A program made the position numbers and the translations under genes. Positions 1-10,510 of a stretch of 64,000 nucleotides of DNA are shown one piece after another. Position 1 is the stretch's first letter. Each line of letters starts with the position of its first letter. Source of the stretch: Takakia lepidozioides (Eukaryota > Streptophyta > Takakiopsida > Takakiales > Takakiaceae); contig CM060734.1 in NCBI GenBank assembly GCA_030704615.1, positions 13,268,001-13,332,000 on the forward strand. Direction: 5' to 3'. The notes under the pieces were generated by a model that was not told the origin of the DNA, searched no databases, and worked only from the letters and a program-made list of their open reading frames with translations.

Positions 1-148
1 ATATTGGAAAATGTGGTTTTTCCCGTGTTGGAGGTACCGCCATTTGTGGCCCTACACCCTGCCCTTTGACAGGTGTTGGTCCTCCTGTTGGTGTCGGTCC
101 TTGAGGACCTGCTGTTGTAGTGGTGGAACTCCCACCAGGTGCTGGCCC

Positions 149-817
149 CTAAGCACTCCCTGCTGCTGGCTCTTCTGTACTTACAGTATTCCCAGCTCCA
201 GTTGCACTACTTCCCACACTCCGTGTCCCCCCAGAGCCAGATCCAAGCTGCCCGCCTGATCCCCCTGAGCCGACACCTTTGTTGGCATGTGATTCAAGTG
301 CTCCACTTGATCCAGGTCCAACAGGTTGGGATGTCCTGGTTGTAGTCTCAACCTCAACTGTTGGGTCTACTTCTTCATACTCTTCATCTTCCAAATTCTT
401 CTTTCTATTTTCATCTTCCAAGTTCTTCTCTTGGATTTCCTCTTCCTCACTCATATAACTCAATTGAAGTGGTGTTGGAGAGTCTGAACTCTCCGTTGGC
501 TCTGCCACATCTTCCTCTCCTTCTTTGTCTTGTAATTCAGAAACTAGAGTTCCTGCTTTTGGTGTCCCATGCCAACTCTGATCAAAGATTTCTGTCAAAT
601 CTTTAATCCAGGGATGTATCTCAGATCTCTCCCCTCGTGGCTGATCTTCTTCCTGTACCAAATCCCTTAATCTTTCTTGTAAGGAAAAAGAAGGAGTGGC
701 ATCCAACTCTGGTTCTTCCGGTATGGGTGATGTACTCTCTGGTCTTAATGGTGTGAGAGGTCCAGATGATTCCCCTATGTCTATTCCTCTCTCCCAAAGA
801 GGATAATTAGCTTTCAA
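149..817 (-). pseudogene. Acidic, Gly/Ser-rich segment of a retroelement gag-like polyprotein
   Basis: A 222-codon open frame follows, on the same strand, the gag-like frame at 894-1589, and probably continues it after a frameshift near 820-890. The N-terminal half is acidic (EEEEIQEKNLEDEN-type stretches) and likely coiled. The C-terminal half is a low-complexity Gly/Ser/Thr linker, and Pro/Gly-rich coding continues in another frame towards base 1. No catalytic motif is visible. Its place downstream of an LTR and primer-binding-like site suggests gag. Assignment rests on position, not on a recognised domain, and the element is cut by the window edge. Confidence 0.4.
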
Positions 818-893
818 ATAACTTTTTTTTTTGCTGAATATCTGTGGAGTCTAGCTTCTCTTTCATCACTCATGTCCCATGTCTTTCATATCT

Positions 894-1589
894 TTAATGA
901 GGCAATAACCAAAACTTTCTTCTATAGTATCTCTCGTATATGCCTGGATTTCTTTCAAGCTTTAATGCACCCTTGGCTATACTAGAAGTCTTTGTTACCA
1001 TATAACCATATGGCAAGCACGTCTGGAAAGCTGTTCTTGGTGTCAGTTTGATCCACAGGATATCCTTAGGAATCCAATTCTTTACCAGTACAAGTTCTTC
1101 ATGCATATGAGTGTAAACATTCACTTTCCGTTCCTCCCAGTCTTCAAACTCCACTCGTTCAATGGATACCAATGCTATCACATAAACCAGTGTTGGTAAC
1201 CAACTTGCTCTCCCTCTACAGGCCACTTGATAAATCTTTATCACTCATTTCTCCAAACCCCACTCAGGATCAGCATCATGCACTCTCTTAAGAATGTTTT
1301 CTTTGCAACCGTCTGGCAATTCCAAGAATCTATGAAAGAATTGTTTGGACAATCTTTCTTTCTCAGTTCCACAGGGAATTTGATTCACATCAAATTCTTT
1401 GATTCTCCAACCACCATAATCCCACCAGATGCCTGTCACATCTAGTTGTTCTTGACTCAGGTCCCCAGTATGGTCGCCAAATGTCAAGCGGCTTTTACTC
1501 ACCCATCCCTTTGCTATCCAAGGTGGGAACTCCAAGATAGAAGAGTTGGATATCTCTAAGCACTCAGCCCGCTCAGAACAACCAGTCAT
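894..1589 (-). pseudogene. Gag-like N-terminal region of a minus-strand Ty3/gypsy element (one in-frame stop)
   Basis: Two open stretches (1589-1245 and 1244-894) lie in one frame, separated by a single TGA, about 230 codons in all. The first codons lie inside the LTR (1482-2238), so the true start is probably downstream of the primer-binding-like site at 1460-1480. The protein is rich in Trp and charged residues (WWDYGGWRIKEF; FHRFLELPDG) and I recognise no named domain. Being the first coding sequence after the LTR suggests gag of the family whose 3' half lies at 5.2-10.5 kb. A cellular gene captured by the element cannot be excluded. Confidence 0.45.
1460..1481 (-). other. Primer-binding-site-like sequence next to an LTR
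   Basis: On the minus strand the LTR ends ...CGCTTGACA and is followed directly by TTTGGCGACCATACTGGGGA. A TTGGCGAC...CTGGGGA string just inside the 5' LTR is typical of plant Ty3/gypsy primer-binding sites. Which tRNA it pairs with was not worked out. Confidence 0.5.
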
Positions 1590-2238
1590 GACCTATAACT
1601 AGTGTATCATGGGAGTGCTTCATGTTTGTATTCCTTCTTGTCTTCATGTCAGCAAGTTACCTTATTGTTATATTTAAGTATCAGATTGCTTCAGCAATCT
1701 ACCAGGTTCCAATCACTCATCCATTCATTCCACAGCTTCACTCAGGTCTCTCTACACAGTGCGAGTATGGAATATGTATCAGATTAAGATCTATCAAGTA
1801 TCAGGCCGAAGCCATGGTGTCTCTAATATGCTCTACAGTACATCTCTACAGCTTGCATGAATCAAGCATCAACAGTTCGTGTCTCCTCCTTCATTGCGCT
1901 CTCCATCCCTCAGCTCCCGATCGTCCTTCTCTCCCTGATGGCCAAGTCGTGATCCCCAAGAAGTCCTCTCCCCGTTGCTACTCTGCCTTTTCTATCTGCA
2001 AACTGTTGTAACTGCCTAACTAACTAACTGCCATCCAGACAGAATATACGTTCCCTCTGCCGATGGCGTTCCCACACAGTCGTTCCCTGCCATGGTAACC
2101 GTTCCTTGCGAATGCTGTGACAGCTGTGCCAAATTGTGTCAGCTGTGACTGGCTGTGTTGGATTGTGTTGAGCTGTGTTTTCGGGTTGTGACTGACTATG
2201 TTGGACTGTGTCGAGCTGTGCCGGGCTGTGACTGGCTG
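1482..2238 (-). repeat. 5' LTR of a minus-strand gypsy element, outer end truncated
   Basis: This ~757-bp segment matches, in reverse orientation, the LTR at 9621-10510 with few differences. Its inner end (TGTCAAGCGGC on the plus strand) is intact and adjoins the primer-binding-like site. Its outer ~110-130 bp, including the expected TGTTAGAGGG terminus and target duplication, are missing. It stops inside an array of TGTGAC/GTCACA-type repeats (about 2107-2238), where the LINE sequence resumes. Confidence 0.75.
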
Positions 2239-3355
2239 TGTCAATCGTCAATTAGACAAACTATCCAGGTTCAATCAATGGTCTGGTATGGAGCTCAGTC
2301 TGCATAAATGCGTCGTTACCGCAGCCACCCATCACAGTAAGCTCTCCAAAACCACTATTGCTTCACACTATAAGCTGCACATTCAGTACCTTAACAAAAA
2401 CTTCCCATTCTTAGGACCGGACGAACCATACACCTACCTCGGTATTCAACTTGTCCCTTCGCTCACATGGCATTTGCAAAAAAGTGCTACTCTTTCTAAA
2501 CTAACTGATAGAAGCTTGGCCCTCCTCAAGGCCCCTGTCTCCATACATCCCAAACTCTCACTAATTCAATCTGTTCTTAAGCTACAAGTCCAATACTCCT
2601 TCCATGCCGCACCCTTCTCCCTTCTTGATGTCAAACTGATTGACAAACACTTCATACAACTCACGAAACGTATATGTGGTCTCCCGACCAGCACCCCTAA
2701 CGTCTTCACCCAGCTACCCACAAATATCTATGGCATTGGCACCAGCCCACTAATTACCTCCTACGCCCGTACCCTCGGCACACAACTTCTAGAAGCTCTC
2801 AATGACCCCGGGCGACTGGGCCTTATCTATAGGGGCCTCCTCCAATCCCTCGCCACCAAATATAATGGCCTCTACTCCCTACCCACTCTTCACCCACAAT
2901 CCTGCTGGCACTCCCCCACTGCTCATACTTTGCATATCTTATGCCATATGAACATTAGTATACAAACCGATCTTCCGAACTACCCCAACTCCATCTCCCC
3001 TCTCGAACAAGCATGGCTGAATAGTCCATCCCTCTCCGAATTTGAGAACTCTCATCCCCGCCAAAAAACACCTATCCTTACCTACTTCAAAGAGAAACAC
3101 ATTACAACGCTCGCTCAACTTACCACAGCTTCTGGATATTGGCTACTCACCCCAGTGAGTTCACACTCAAATACTCCAGAGCCACAGTTAAAACATGTAG
3201 GTTCCTCTTCTACCTCCGCTCACTGTTCTGCCATCAATCCGCCTCCTGCACACTTGAGTGCGACCTACCATGCACTCTCTTCCCTCACAACAAACAAGAC
3301 CTTCTCCCTCGATATAGGGCACCCCCGGCCCTTCTATGCTCCACATGCTTAATGT
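2239..3355 (+). pseudogene. LINE reverse transcriptase, thumb and C-terminal part
   Basis: A long open frame (in phase from 2240) encodes the region that follows the YADD active site in LINE reverse transcriptases: VNRQLDKLSRFNQWSGMELS, then YLGIQLVPSLTW and a Leu/Pro-rich C-terminal tail. The palm with YADD is missing here. It is found in the opposite orientation at 10,511-11,054, ending ...HKL exactly where this part begins VNRQ. The frame is open to the stop at 3350-3352, and C-rich sequence of LINE type continues to ~3480. No endonuclease lies on this fragment. It is a non-functional half of a non-LTR retrotransposon. Confidence 0.8.
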
Positions 3356-3499
3356 TTCCCGAGCTATGTCGGACCCTGTCAGTCCCGCCAGCCCCTCTTC
3401 CCTACCCTCCCACCCCACCCCCCATGGTGCGGAGCCGCTCATGATCACACCCTCCACCCCCATTCTAGAGTCCCCCCACACTACTACCAAACCCTCAAC

Positions 3500-4070
3500 T
3501 TCTCGAGGATGCCCTGGAAAAGGGCAAAGAGGTCCATGGTGACATTGTCAAACTGGAATTGTACCCAATGTCATTCTGAACTCTACCCTGGTGGACATGT
3601 ATGCCAAATGTGGGAGCATTGTGGATGCAAAAGGAGTGTTCAACACTATGGCTGGTCGAGATGTGGTGTCGTGAAACGCGATGCTTGCAGGGTATGCACA
3701 GCAGGGGCGCGAGATGGAGACCTGGGAGACGTATGAGCAATTGATGGGGGAAGGGGTGAAGTGCAACCATGACATCACCTTTGTGTGCGTTTGCAATGCT
3801 TGTGCAAGCCTAGCAGCCCTGGAAAAAGGACAAAGAGGTGCATGGTGCCATCGCCAAAGCTGGAAATGTAGCAGATGTGATTCTGAATAATACCCTCGTG
3901 GACATGTATGCCAAATGTGGGTCCATCGAGGATGCAAAAGGCAATGTGTGATAAGATGGCTGAACAAGATGTGGTATCATGGAGCGCGATGATCGCAGGA
4001 TATGCCTACCAGGGTCACGGGATGGAGGTTTTGGATACCTATGAGCAAATGATGGGCAAAGGGTACCACC
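3500..4070 (+). pseudogene. PPR (PLS-type) protein pseudogene fragment
   Basis: Two successive PPR blocks can be read across several frames: KGKEVHG, (V)DMYAKCGSI, DAKGVF and RDVV then AGYAQQG in the first (about 3510-3720); ACASLAALEKG, (V)DMYAKCGSIEDA, QDVVSWSAMIAGYAYQG and YEQMMGKG in the second (about 3790-4070). These are signatures of plant organelle RNA-processing PPR proteins of the PLS class, which are usually 500-900 aa. Here only ~190 codons survive, with frameshifts, a TGA after VVS in the first block, no start codon and no E/DYW domain. It adjoins a LINE end and a duplicated non-coding segment, so it is probably a fragment carried or left by rearrangement. Confidence 0.8.
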
Positions 4071-4127
4071 GACAGTTTGGAGGCTGTGATGGCTGTATAT
4101 GTGTGGGGAAAAAGAAGCGAAGGGATA

Positions 4128-4477
4128 GAGTATGGGTCCAGATTCATCCAAGAGGGCCAGATGTCGAGCACAAGATTAAACCTATGATTCCCCGTGGATT
4201 AATAGCTACAAGAAACCTGCAAGGGTAGGTGGTCAACTGGCAGCAACGGCACAATTGATAAAATCAGGCACCTTCTTCAACACATTTCAGCCTGTTTTTC
4301 CCTCTTATCTGAATCGGCCCTAAATTTTCATGTTGATTCTGCAAGTTAGCTGGTTGAGTGAATTTAGTTTGGAGTGACTTTGACATGATACTGCCAATGT
4401 AACACCAGGAAAGTATCCAGAAACAGGTAACAGAGACGTGGAGAAGCTGTGGAATGAATACTTTCTGACCCCAGTCA
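4128..4477 (+). repeat. Direct repeat copy 1 (~350 bp)
   Basis: Starts at agagtatgggtccagattca and matches the copy at 4684-5060 throughout, apart from small indels. Coding potential is not evident. It follows the PPR pseudogene directly. Confidence 0.75.
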
Positions 4478-4683
4478 ATGGTGGGACAATCGAGGCAAGA
4501 AGGTGAATGCCTGCTGGATTACCAAGAGTAGCAGATGCCATTGAGCATAGGAACTAGTGTGATTATAAGTTGAGTTGGGTGTTTCCTAGAAAAAATCTAG
4601 GCTGTCATTGTCAGCTGCTAGCAGCAAGGCAAGGATGTATGCATGATCTATGTAGAGGCATGGATAGCTAAAGGGGCAGGGAG

Positions 4684-5060
4684 AGAGTGTGGGTCCAGAT
4701 TCATCCAAGAGGGCCGGATTTCAAGCTCCAGATTACCTATGATTCCATGTGGAAGGATGACTACAAGAAACCTGCATGGGTAGATGGTCAATTGGAAGCC
4801 GCAGCAGCAACAACACAATTGATAAAATCAGGCACTAGTAATCAAGGCACCTTCTTCAACACAATTCACCCTGTTTTTCCCTCTTATCAGAATCGGCCCT
4901 AAATTTTCATGTTGACTTCTGCAAGTTAGCTAGTTGAGGTGAACCTTTGATAGTTTTGAGTGACTTATACTGCCAATGTGACAATAGGAAAGTATCCAAA
5001 AACAGGTAACAGAGACGAGGAGAAGCTGTGGAATGAATACTTTCTGACCCCACTCAATGT
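4684..5060 (+). repeat. Direct repeat copy 2 (~375 bp)
   Basis: Second copy of the 4128-4477 sequence. Shared stretches include aattgataaaatcaggca, cctgtttttccctcttat and gagaagctgtggaatgaata. The ~200 bp between the copies show nothing recognisable. Confidence 0.75.
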
Positions 5061-5176
5061 TTCACGGTTCAGGGTTTAGCCTATGTCTCTATTTCAGGGG
5101 TGGAATGATTTGCCAAGTACATTTTGTTGCCACCACATGATAGATATATAGCTGAGTAGCTTGTAGCTCAGCTACG

Positions 5177-5357
5177 ATGCCTACTGAACCATTTCAGAAA
5201 TGGGGACTAGACTTTGTTGGACCAATTAATCCACCAGCCAGAAATACACATAACAAGTATATAATCACAGCCACTGATTATACTAGAAAATGGGTGGAAG
5301 CTAAGGCTTTGAGGGACAACACAGCTAAGTCCATAACAAGGTTCCTGTATGAGAAAA
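5177..5357 (+). pseudogene. Ty3/gypsy integrase core fragment
   Basis: The frame reads [19 protein letters not shown] and then [15 protein letters not shown], i.e. the stretch around the first catalytic Asp (GLDFVGPI) of a retroviral-type integrase core. The HHCC zinc domain is absent upstream, and similarity ends near ITRFLYEK, before the second Asp and the Glu. It is a truncated remnant. Being on the same strand as the ORF at 6428-9582, the PPT at 9604 and the LTR at 9621, it probably belongs to the same element, whose pol has otherwise been deleted. Confidence 0.8.
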
Positions 5358-5618
5358 AGGACCTTATGTCATACAGAAGATGTATGATAACAACACAACC
5401 ATGTTACAACCATTAACAAAGAGATGCTTGGTAGAGTCAATGCCAGTAAGTTAAAGGGATACAGTGGTATCCATGATAAACCATTGCAGCATGATTTGCA
5501 TCTTGAAACACAGATGCAGTCACAGCCTACATCGGTAACACCAAGGGAGCATGAATTAGCACTTATCGTTAAGCCGAAGGTGTATGGCCATCGCAAAGAA
5601 CACGGGTGTTCACATAGC

Positions 5619-5738
5619 TATCACAGCCCACCACAGTTTGACACAGCATATCACAGCCCACCACAGTTTGACAGAGCATATCACAGCCTACCACAGTTTG
5701 ACAGAGCATATCACAGCTCACCACAGTTTGACACAGCC
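5619..5738 (+). repeat. 30-bp tandem repeat, four copies
   Basis: Copies begin at 5619, 5649, 5679 and 5709 (TATCACAGCCCACCACAGTT...), then decay into related CACAACCCAACACAA sequence up to ~5770. It resembles the TGTGAC/GTCACA arrays inside the LTRs at 2107-2238 and 9725-9885. Confidence 0.85.
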
Positions 5739-5804
5739 TGTCACAACCCAACACAACCCACACAGGTTGCACAGTCCATAGGGTCAGTGACAAGTGGACG
5801 CGGG

Positions 5805-5972
5805 TTAACGTCAGGAAAGTGGCCGGTGAGTGTAAAAGAAGTTTGGAAGTCAAACTCGGAGAATGTGCCACGCGGACAGAGGAAAACGTTAACGTCAGGA
5901 AAGTGGCCGGTGAGTGTAAAAGAAGTTTGGAAGTCAAACTCAGAGAATGTGCCACGCGGACAGAGGAAGACG
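5805..5972 (+). repeat. 84-bp tandem duplication, in frame
   Basis: Copies 5805-5888 and 5889-5972 differ at very few positions (for example actcGgag/actcAgag). The unit is 28 codons, so the duplication keeps the frame of the surrounding ORF. Near identity means it is recent. Confidence 0.85.
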
Positions 5973-6427
5973 AGAGCATGTTTAAAATCGAACACGTGGC
6001 CTAAGGGGCAAAGCGCTCCGTATTGCATGTACTGCAATAGCGGGTGCCATCATGCAAGAAGACAAACAGGGCCGTCAAAGTACCTACCCGGTACCTCAGC
6101 CGAAACTAATTACGGGCCCATTAATGCATCCAAGGGACATGTAACAAAACCTCTTACGCGTCCAACAAAGGGGGACCTTTGCCACATGTGCAGTCCTAGT
6201 GGGCATTCCAAGTGGGAATGTGAACAGATGGGGGTAAAATTGAGAAGTTACCCAATGAGGCAACAGCCAATCAGGAACGAGAATTTCATGCAAGTGGTTC
6301 CCTCCAAGAAACAAGAACAAGAAATTAAAAATGTTATGAGCGGAAGAGTAGGGGTTGCTCCGAATAACCAGCATCTCGACGGGAGGGGCAATCAATCAAA
6401 GCTATAGCTTTGTAGCTATGGCGTGGG

Positions 6428-9400
6428 ATGAAGAGAATTAGGGGAATGGAGGATCTTAGGGTGAAGAGCACCACGATTCTACAGAAGCAGACAATTGCTA
6501 CACCACAGGCAGTGCAGCTGCTGAAGGAGTTACGATTGGAAGGGCTGCTACGCAAAGAGTGGTCCTTGCATCATCGGGGGTTGATGATTCAATTTATTCA
6601 GAACTTTGAGCCTCGGACAGGAGTTACTCAGGTGAAGGGAGTGGATATAGAGATTACTCCCCAGTACCTGCAACAACTGTTCGAATTGCCATCTGGTCAG
6701 GTGAATGTGGATGAGCACAGGGCAAGATTGCAAATAGGGGATTTGTTCCAAGAAACGAGTTTCTTTAGGACCCAGGGATACACCTGCACCAAGGCCGAGT
6801 ACCCAGGGTTAAGGGAAGTTGGCCAAATACTGAACGTTCTGTTTGCCATGAAACAGAATCAACAGTACCTTAGTAGATCTTTCACGGATGAGGTACTGAA
6901 AGCCTTGAGAGGAGAGGATGTAGCTTGGGCAGACATGATGTTCAATGGTTTGGTAGAGGAGATGAAGTGGTTACAAAATACTACTGCTAAGTCCCCGATC
7001 ATTGTGTCTGGCCCAATAATTACGCAAATTATCTTTGACTCTTGTTTGCTTGATGCGCGAGAACGCAAGGAGATGAGAGTGTTTGAGACAGCCACAACTG
7101 CAGTTGAGGAGCAAGGCTCTTCACAAGGTGAAGGGGGATTGGAGGGGCAGCACCAGTCCAAGAGACAGAAGCGGGATGCGATTGTAGTGGCAGAAACCAC
7201 AAGATGTTGTTTCCATAGCTCTTGTGCAGGATGAGGAGCAGCACAGGGGGCTGTTATTGCTGAAAGCACGACCTTTGGAAAGGAGGAAGAAGTTACTTCA
7301 ATGCCACAACCACCACAGTCAGTTGACTCGGTTGCCCCAGGGGTAACTCAGATTGTACATGCTGTCACACCGGAGCCTCTTGCTGTGGAAGGAGAAGGGT
7401 TGGACATCCCCACTATAGAGCAGGTAGTGGCAGAAATTGAGAAGGATGACCTTCTCTATGAAAACTCTGGCATGGTCGGAGAACCAGTAGCACCAAAGAT
7501 GCAGAGTCTGACCAAGGGAATCCCTGCTGTGCAAGTCATGCCCAAACTTGTGGAGGAGGTTGAAGGGGTAGAGTGCAAGGGCACGACATCACCTATGGAG
7601 GATGAGGTTGTTCAGGAAGAAGATCCTGTGGGATCATGGCCTGACTGGTTTGTGAAACATCAAACTGTGGAGGACTAGGGAGAACAGCAGCAAGTTCTCC
7701 ATGAAGGCCCACAGCAGGCCATGTTTATGAGCTCCATAAGCAGGACACTTAATTTGTTGGGCACCTATGTGAAATCCCATGTTCCTTCCATGCAATTGGC
7801 AGCATTGAGGGAGGAGCTCAAGCAAGAGTTTAAGGCAAGAATTGCCACTGAGTGTGCAAATAAGGTGGTCTCATTGCTGACTTGAAAGCTACTATCCGTC
7901 GCAATGATGATACCTTTCAACAGTACAGTCAGGTTGAGGCTCAGAAGGACAGGTACATCCTTGAGTTGCAACAAACACTCACAGCACGAAAGAATGAGCT
8001 TTCTGTGACAAACAAGGCTTGGAAGGAAGCCAATAATTTGTCTGCTGCCTATGCAGCTCTGGTTGAACCTCATGCGAAGCGTATGGAGAGTTTGTAGCAG
8101 CAGTTGCAAACGTATAGACTCAAGGAGGAGTAGGATCTCAGGGGTGCTACACAGGACTTGGTGGATAATCATCTTTTGCAAGTGTGGTTAACACAAGGGC
8201 CGGTGGAAGGGAAGGCACCAAGGAAGCTCACCCAAGAGGAGATGAATGATCTCAGACTGCAGGTGCAGAACATTGCCACAACCACTATAGACAATGTCTA
8301 TAGTCGAATAGCTGAGTTGTAGGATGATGTGGAAGAGCTGCAGACTCAAGTGGATGACTTGAGCTCCAACATTGACAAAAGAGCCTTTGTTCCCGAGGAA
8401 CAGCTGGTGGCTGCTTATTTGCATGCGCGGACTCTGATTTTCCAATCCTCATCACAGGAGGTGCAGGACTTGCCAACAACAGGAGGGACAGTGGCGCCAA
8501 TATCACAGCAACCATAGCAGGTCGACACTGTTGATACCATGGCTTTGTAGCAATCTGAGGTTTGGGGGGATGCTTCTTTTAACCCTCCTAAGACTCCTGC
8601 TGCACTTGAGTACAATCGGACTATGATTATGCCCTTCAACCAAATTCCCATTGTGATAGATTTGGCTTGGAAGGAATTGAGTCCTCCACAGTCTTTGGCA
8701 CACTGTTACTAGATCATGCGCATTTGGTTGCCAGTGGTGACTCGGACTAAGGTTCTTCCAAATAACCGACCCATTGAAGATCATCATTTTGCAAGGTACT
8801 GGGTCTGAGGCAGGCACCATGCTGAAGGAATTAATTGCCTTCCAGATTGTTCATGGGTACATGGTTTATACTATACTACTTGTTTCATTGCACGCTATCA
8901 CATTGAGCAGCAGAAGATGCAGACGAGATTTCAGAGTTATTCCACTAGGGATCATTGGGTCTTACCTTCAGTTCCACCCCATACGTATCTGTATGATGTG
9001 AGGATCATGTTGCAGAAGGATCCCCAACTTCGTTCTTGGTTCAACTTTGCTTTGGACAATTTGGCCAAAGAAAAATTGGACCTTGACGATCTTTTTTATA
9101 AGGGACATGAAGTCAGGAAATACTTACAATGTTCCAAGGTCGTTGGCACACCCCTCATCTATACGGACAAGGAGCTCCGGGAGTACACTAATTTTGCTTG
9201 CAAGATAATGATGCAGGTTTTAAAGTTTAAACTTCCAGACATGGTGGGCAAACATTGTGTGCCACGCAGGATTCCCGAGAAGATCAGAGCACCGAAAGTC
9301 CACATGGGGGAAGATGATTCTAATACAACTGTTTCTATGGAGGAACCTTTTGACATGGCTGAGGACTATGCACTACAAATGGCAGAGAAGAAACGACGGG

Positions 9401-9582
9401 GATCTCCTATGCCTGAGAAGTTACCTCCTTATCAACCAAAGGAAGGACAGACGTTTCCATTTGGTGACCAGTCATCTCCACCAGCCAGTGATAGGGCCCG
9501 GGCTCGCACACAGAGCCCTCCACGGGACTTTCACCGACAAAAGGGTGTTCGTTCACAAAGGTTTGCTGATCCTAAACAGTAA
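6428..9582 (+). pseudogene. Giant additional ORF downstream of integrase in a gypsy element (decayed)
   Basis: About 1,050 codons can be followed from the ATG at 6428 to the TAA just after 9579, in one frame to ~7865 and in the next after a single-base shift. The first ~220 residues form a globular region (VKGVDIEITPQYLQQLFELP; QGYTCTKAEYPG) that also occurs at 63,436-63,951. It is reminiscent of the 'putative plant transposon protein' domains (x-V-x-G-x-x-I-x-(x)-LP pattern), but I cannot name the family. The middle is Gln/Glu-rich coiled coil. The C-terminal ~220 residues (8917-9582) are open and basic/Pro-rich at the end. Nine in-frame stops interrupt it: seven TAG (7676, 8095, 8131, 8320, 8515, 8548, 8710) and two TGA (7232, 8806). 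It ends 22 bp before a PPT and 3' LTR, so it occupies the position of the additional or env-like ORFs of the Athila/Tat-type gypsy lineages. Confidence 0.7.
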
Positions 9583-9603
9583 ACCGTGAGGACATGGCTT
9601 TTT

Positions 9604-9620
9604 GAGAAGGGGAGGGGTAA
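9604..9620 (+). other. Polypurine tract
   Basis: The purine run GAGAAGGGGAGGGGTAA sits immediately upstream of TGTTAGAGGG, the start of the LTR. This is the standard arrangement for plus-strand priming in LTR retrotransposons. Confidence 0.8.
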
Positions 9621-10510
9621 TGTTAGAGGGCTATCTGGGACTTAGACAGTTTTACGGGTTTTGTGGGGTACCCTTAATTTTTGCGCAGACTTACGGATGG
9701 TAGACTTAGACCAACACAGGCTTTAGGGGTGGTACACAGCCTTACATAGTCTATCACAGCCCGACACAGCCAGTCACAGCCCAGCAGAGTTCGACACAGT
9801 CCAACACAGCCAGTCACAGCCCGGCACAGTCCGACACAGCAGTCACAGCTGACACAGTTTGGCACAGCCGTCACAGCATTCGCAGGGAACGGTTACCATG
9901 GCAAGGAACGACTGTGTGGGAATGACATCGGCAGAGGGAACGTATATTCTGTCTGGATGACAGTTAGTTAGTTAGGCAGTTAGAACAGCTTGCAGATAGA
10001 AAAGGCAGAGTAGCAACGGGGAGAGGACTTCTTGGGGATCACGACTTGGCCATCAGGGAGAGAAGGACGATCGAGAGCTGAGGGATGGAGAGCGCAATGA
10101 AGGAGGAGACACGAACTGTTGATGCTTGATTCATGCAAGCTGTAGAGATGTACTGTAGAGCATATTAGAGACACCATGGCTTCGGCCTGATACTTGATAG
10201 ATCTTAATCTGATACATATTCCATACTCGCACTGTGTAGAGAGACCTGAGATGAAGCTGTGGAATGCATGAATGAGTGATTGGAACCTGGTAGATTGCTG
10301 AAGCAATCTGATACTTAAATATAATAGTAAGGTAACTTGCTGACATGAAGGCAAGAAGGAATACAAACAGGAAGCACTCCCATGATACACTAGTTGTAGG
10401 TCATGACTGATTGTTCTGAACGGGCTGAGTGCTTAGAGATATCCAACTCTTCTATCTTGGAGTTCCCACCTCGGATAGCAAAGGGATGGGTGAGTAAAAG
10501 CCGCTCGACA
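9621..10510 (+). repeat. 3' LTR (890 bp) of the split gypsy element
   Basis: Begins TGTTAGAGGG and ends CCGCTCGACA, so it has canonical TG...CA termini. A PPT precedes it. An inverted copy lacking the outer end lies at 1482-2238. Positions ~9725-9885 are an irregular array of CACAGC/GTCACA units. The flanking AGTTT (10,511-10,515) is the expected place of a target duplication, and LINE sequence (minus strand) starts there. Confidence 0.85.

Larger units (their letters stand above)
5424..6407 (+). pseudogene. ORF with 30-bp and 84-bp internal repeats and a CCHC knuckle
   Basis: A 327-codon open frame of mixed origin. Residues ~65-110 are four copies of a 10-residue unit (YHSPPQFDxA) made by a 30-bp DNA repeat. 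Residues ~128-183 are two copies of a 28-residue unit (LTSGKWPVSVKEVWK...) made by an 84-bp tandem duplication. Near residue 253 is a perfect CX2CX4HX4C zinc knuckle (CHMCSPSGHSKWEC), typical of gag/nucleocapsid proteins, with an incomplete Cys/His cluster (CMYCNSGCHH) before it. It lies between the integrase remnant and the large downstream ORF. I do not recognise a complete family. It may be a recombined piece of gag inserted in the element. Confidence 0.45.

Noticed and set aside
11-259. 82-codon Cys-rich plus-strand ORF resembling a small secreted peptide
   Set aside because: It is the antisense of the Gly/Ser/Thr-rich gag-like sequence; Cys codons come from the reverse complement of GCA/ACA repeats. 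No signal peptide.
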